21,943 bases of DNA, taken from the NCBI RefSeq assembly GCF_947255005.1, contig NZ_CAMYFI010000040.1:1-21943 (forward strand), written 5' to 3'. Position numbers and translations under genes: made by a program. Under the pieces are notes generated by a model. It was not told the DNA's origin. It made no database searches and saw nothing but the letters and a program-made list of their open reading frames with translations. The DNA comes from an uncultured Tessaracoccus sp. (GTDB taxonomy: Bacteria; Actinomycetota; Actinomycetes; Propionibacteriales; Propionibacteriaceae). This document shows positions 20,666 through 21,943 of this stretch, piece by piece (positions within the stretch are counted from its first letter, which is position 1; every line of letters begins with the position of its first letter).

Positions 20666-21795
20666 GGTGGCTGGGCTACGGGGAGAGACGCACTTAGCAC
20701 CCAGTGCCCACCATGCCTGGCAGCGGTGAGCTCCCCGCCAACCTGTGTGACGCGCTCGCGGAGCCCCTGCAACCCCACCCCTGCGGAGGGGGACTCGTTC
20801 CCAGCAGCGTTGCGAAATGTCACCTGGATTCCTCTGCCCTCTGCGACGAGCCGCGCCCGCACCTCGCACGCCGAGCGTCGCTGCGCATGCCGAAGGATGT
20901 TCGTCGTAGCTTCCAGCATGAAGTACCGAAGGACAGCGCTCTGCGCCTGAGCGAGGTCTTCGAGAAGTTCCGCTCCTTCGACGTCCACCTCAAACCCAGC
21001 TTCACGCAGCGTGGTAGTCAGCCTTACAAGCAAATCAGATAGCTTCTCGTCAGCGCCGTGATCAGACTGGCGGCTATCCCTGAGGAGCTGCACTAATTCA
21101 CGCAGTTCCTGCACAGCATTGCTCGTGTATCGGCGAACGGCTGTCAGCGCCGCAGTCAGCTCTTCGAGGTCATCGCTGCCGTCGGCTGCCTCCAACTGTA
21201 GGGAGATACTCGCCAGGTTGTGCCCAACAAGGTCGTGCAATTTCCTCGCGAGCGCAACTCGCTCATCACGACGCATCGCCTCCAAAGAGGCAGACAGCTG
21301 CTGTGCGCTCTGGCGGCGCGCAACTTCCGCAAGCAACGTCCGTCGAATCACAAGTCCGATGAGAGCTCCAACGACGCCCAGTACTAGCGCTAGTACCATC
21401 TGAGCGGACATCCGTCCGACGGGATTCCCGAGCGCAAGCAGTACACAGGTAAGCGCGCTCAATGCCGCAGCCTTCCCGCCAGACATCGAGGCGAACACGC
21501 TCACAGATACAGGAACCAAAGTGAACTGAGCAAGCGACATGTCGCCCAGTGCAAGTCCAAATACGAGCGAGAGCAGGAAAGCAGTAATGCATCCAGGCGG
21601 ATGCCACGGTGATAGGGAAATCGCGATGGACGCAGTCAGCAGCCCTCCCCAATACAACACCGGGTCGTCTGGTTGACCCACGACGTTCATTGCCCACCAC
21701 AATTCCAGGAGTAACAGTCCCGCACCAGCGACAGGCAGCAATACCCTCACTGTTCGGAGTGCCCACATCCCCATCGTGGTTACCGGCCTCACCAT
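20653..21795 (-). CDS. Sensor histidine kinase, NarL/HPK7 type
   Basis: This is a 380-residue membrane kinase. The N-terminal half has about five or six hydrophobic helices (residues 13-150) with no large external domain, suggesting that it senses a membrane or intramembrane signal. The HisKA_3 dimerisation domain contains RVALARKLHDLVGHNL with phospho-acceptor His187. The ATPase domain has a diverged N-box EATTNILRHA (about 295-304) and a G-box GVGLQGLRER (339-348). The ATG at 21795 overlaps the stop of the upstream response regulator gene (ATGGTGA), so the two were one coupled operon. That partner is now broken, leaving this kinase possibly an orphan and without its normal promoter. Confidence 0.9.
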   Translation of the reverse strand: MVRPVTTMGMWALRTVRVLLPVAGAGLLLLELWWAMNVVGQPDDPVLYWGGLLTASIAISLSPWHPPGCITAFLLSLVFGLALGDMSLAQFTLVPVSVSVFASMSGGKAAALSALTCVLLALGNPVGRMSAQMVLALVLGVVGALIGLVIRRTLLAEVARRQSAQQLSASLEAMRRDERVALARKLHDLVGHNLASISLQLEAADGSDDLEELTAALTAVRRYTSNAVQELRELVQLLRDSRQSDHGADEKLSDLLVRLTTTLREAGFEVDVEGAELLEDLAQAQSAVLRYFMLEATTNILRHAQRRSACEVRARLVAEGRGIQVTFRNAAGNESPSAGVGLQGLRERVTQVGGELTAARHGGHWVLSASLPVAQPPQSA

Positions 21796-21861
21796 GCGAT
21801 CAAGCCAGACTTCGCTGCTGCAATCAAGATTTGTGTTCTAGTACGAACGCCCAGCTTATTC
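21789..21861 (-). pseudogene. 3' remnant of a LuxR/NarL-type response regulator, interrupted
   Basis: On the minus strand the last 23 codons before a TGA read NKLGVRTRTQILIAAAKSG and then LIAW, the typical end of the LuxR helix-turn-helix domain of NarL-family response regulators. Immediately upstream, at 21862, the similarity stops: the frame continues as TYTLVCEEP instead of the expected recognition-helix sequence, and the DNA there looks like an insertion-sequence end. The stop overlaps the start of the kinase gene. The rest of the gene may lie beyond the inserted element, outside the window. Confidence 0.68.
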
Positions 21862-21943
21862 GGCTCTTCACAAACCAGGGTGTAGGTAGCGCTGTTGGGG
21901 TTTGCGGCGTGGCGGCTGGCTGGAGGGGTCGAGGCCCTCCGAA
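21862..21943. mobile_element. Terminal part of a probable ISL3-family insertion sequence (partial)
   Basis: The DNA from 21862 begins ggctcttcacaaaccagg. GGCTCTT is the characteristic outer end of ISL3-family terminal inverted repeats known in many Actinobacteria. It starts exactly where the response regulator coding similarity ends. The bases just outside (gcttattc, 21854-21861) would be the 8-base target duplication expected of this family. A small ggaggg/ccctcc hairpin occurs inside at about 21922-21941. No transposase sequence lies within the window, so family assignment rests on the end sequence alone. Confidence 0.58.

Overview
The window comes from a high-GC actinobacterial chromosome. 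Nearly every base is coding, GTG starts are common, several genes have leaderless-type starts, and the lipB-lipA-DUF4191 plus RDD-glnA neighbourhood is typical of Actinobacteria. A member of Propionibacteriaceae or a relative is plausible, but that is inference only.

Layout. (1) 3-2165, plus strand: the C-terminal two thirds of a LacZ-type glycoside hydrolase family 2 enzyme, cut by the window edge. (2) 2182-9028, minus strand: a tightly overlapping five-gene operon for an 'anchored repeat-type' ABC transporter. In transcription order it encodes a large surface protein with three repeat domains, a ZnuA/TroA-like binding protein with the same repeat domain inserted, a membrane-anchored single-repeat protein, an ATPase and an ABC-3 permease. 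Its promoter carries a Zur/Fur-like dyad over the -10 box. (3) 9114-13253, plus strand: lipB, lipA, a DUF4191 membrane protein and an ABC-F ATPase. (4) 13257-14171, minus strand: an unrecognised 304-aa protein. It is divergent from a RecF/SMC-like AAA ATPase (14306-15442), with a perfect 19-bp-arm inverted repeat between them. (5) 15519-17652, plus strand: an ABC-2 exporter ATPase, its permease and a TetR regulator, all coupled by ATGA overlaps, with a palindrome over the promoter and start codon. (6) 17816-18649: an aldo/keto reductase. (7) 18667-19086, minus strand: an RDD membrane protein, divergent from glnA (19244-20665). (8) 20653-21795, minus strand: a NarL-family sensor kinase whose partner response regulator is cut after its last 23 codons by what looks like the end of an ISL3-family insertion sequence at the right edge.

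Most interesting system. The five-gene operon looks like a metal (probably zinc) capture and import pathway reaching from the cell surface to the cytoplasm. All five copies of its repeat domain keep a G-H-x-D motif and an H-x-H motif. In two copies the halves of the domain appear in swapped order, at two different break points. In the binding protein the swapped copy sits where ZnuA proteins carry their His-rich metal-loading loop.

Another recurring pattern is a TAnnnT -10 hexamer 6-8 nt before a start codon at five genes (lipB, lipA, the AAA ATPase, the exporter ATPase and the RDD protein), which suggests leaderless transcripts. No tRNA, rRNA or CRISPR array was seen, and no gene-free stretch exceeds about 165 bases.
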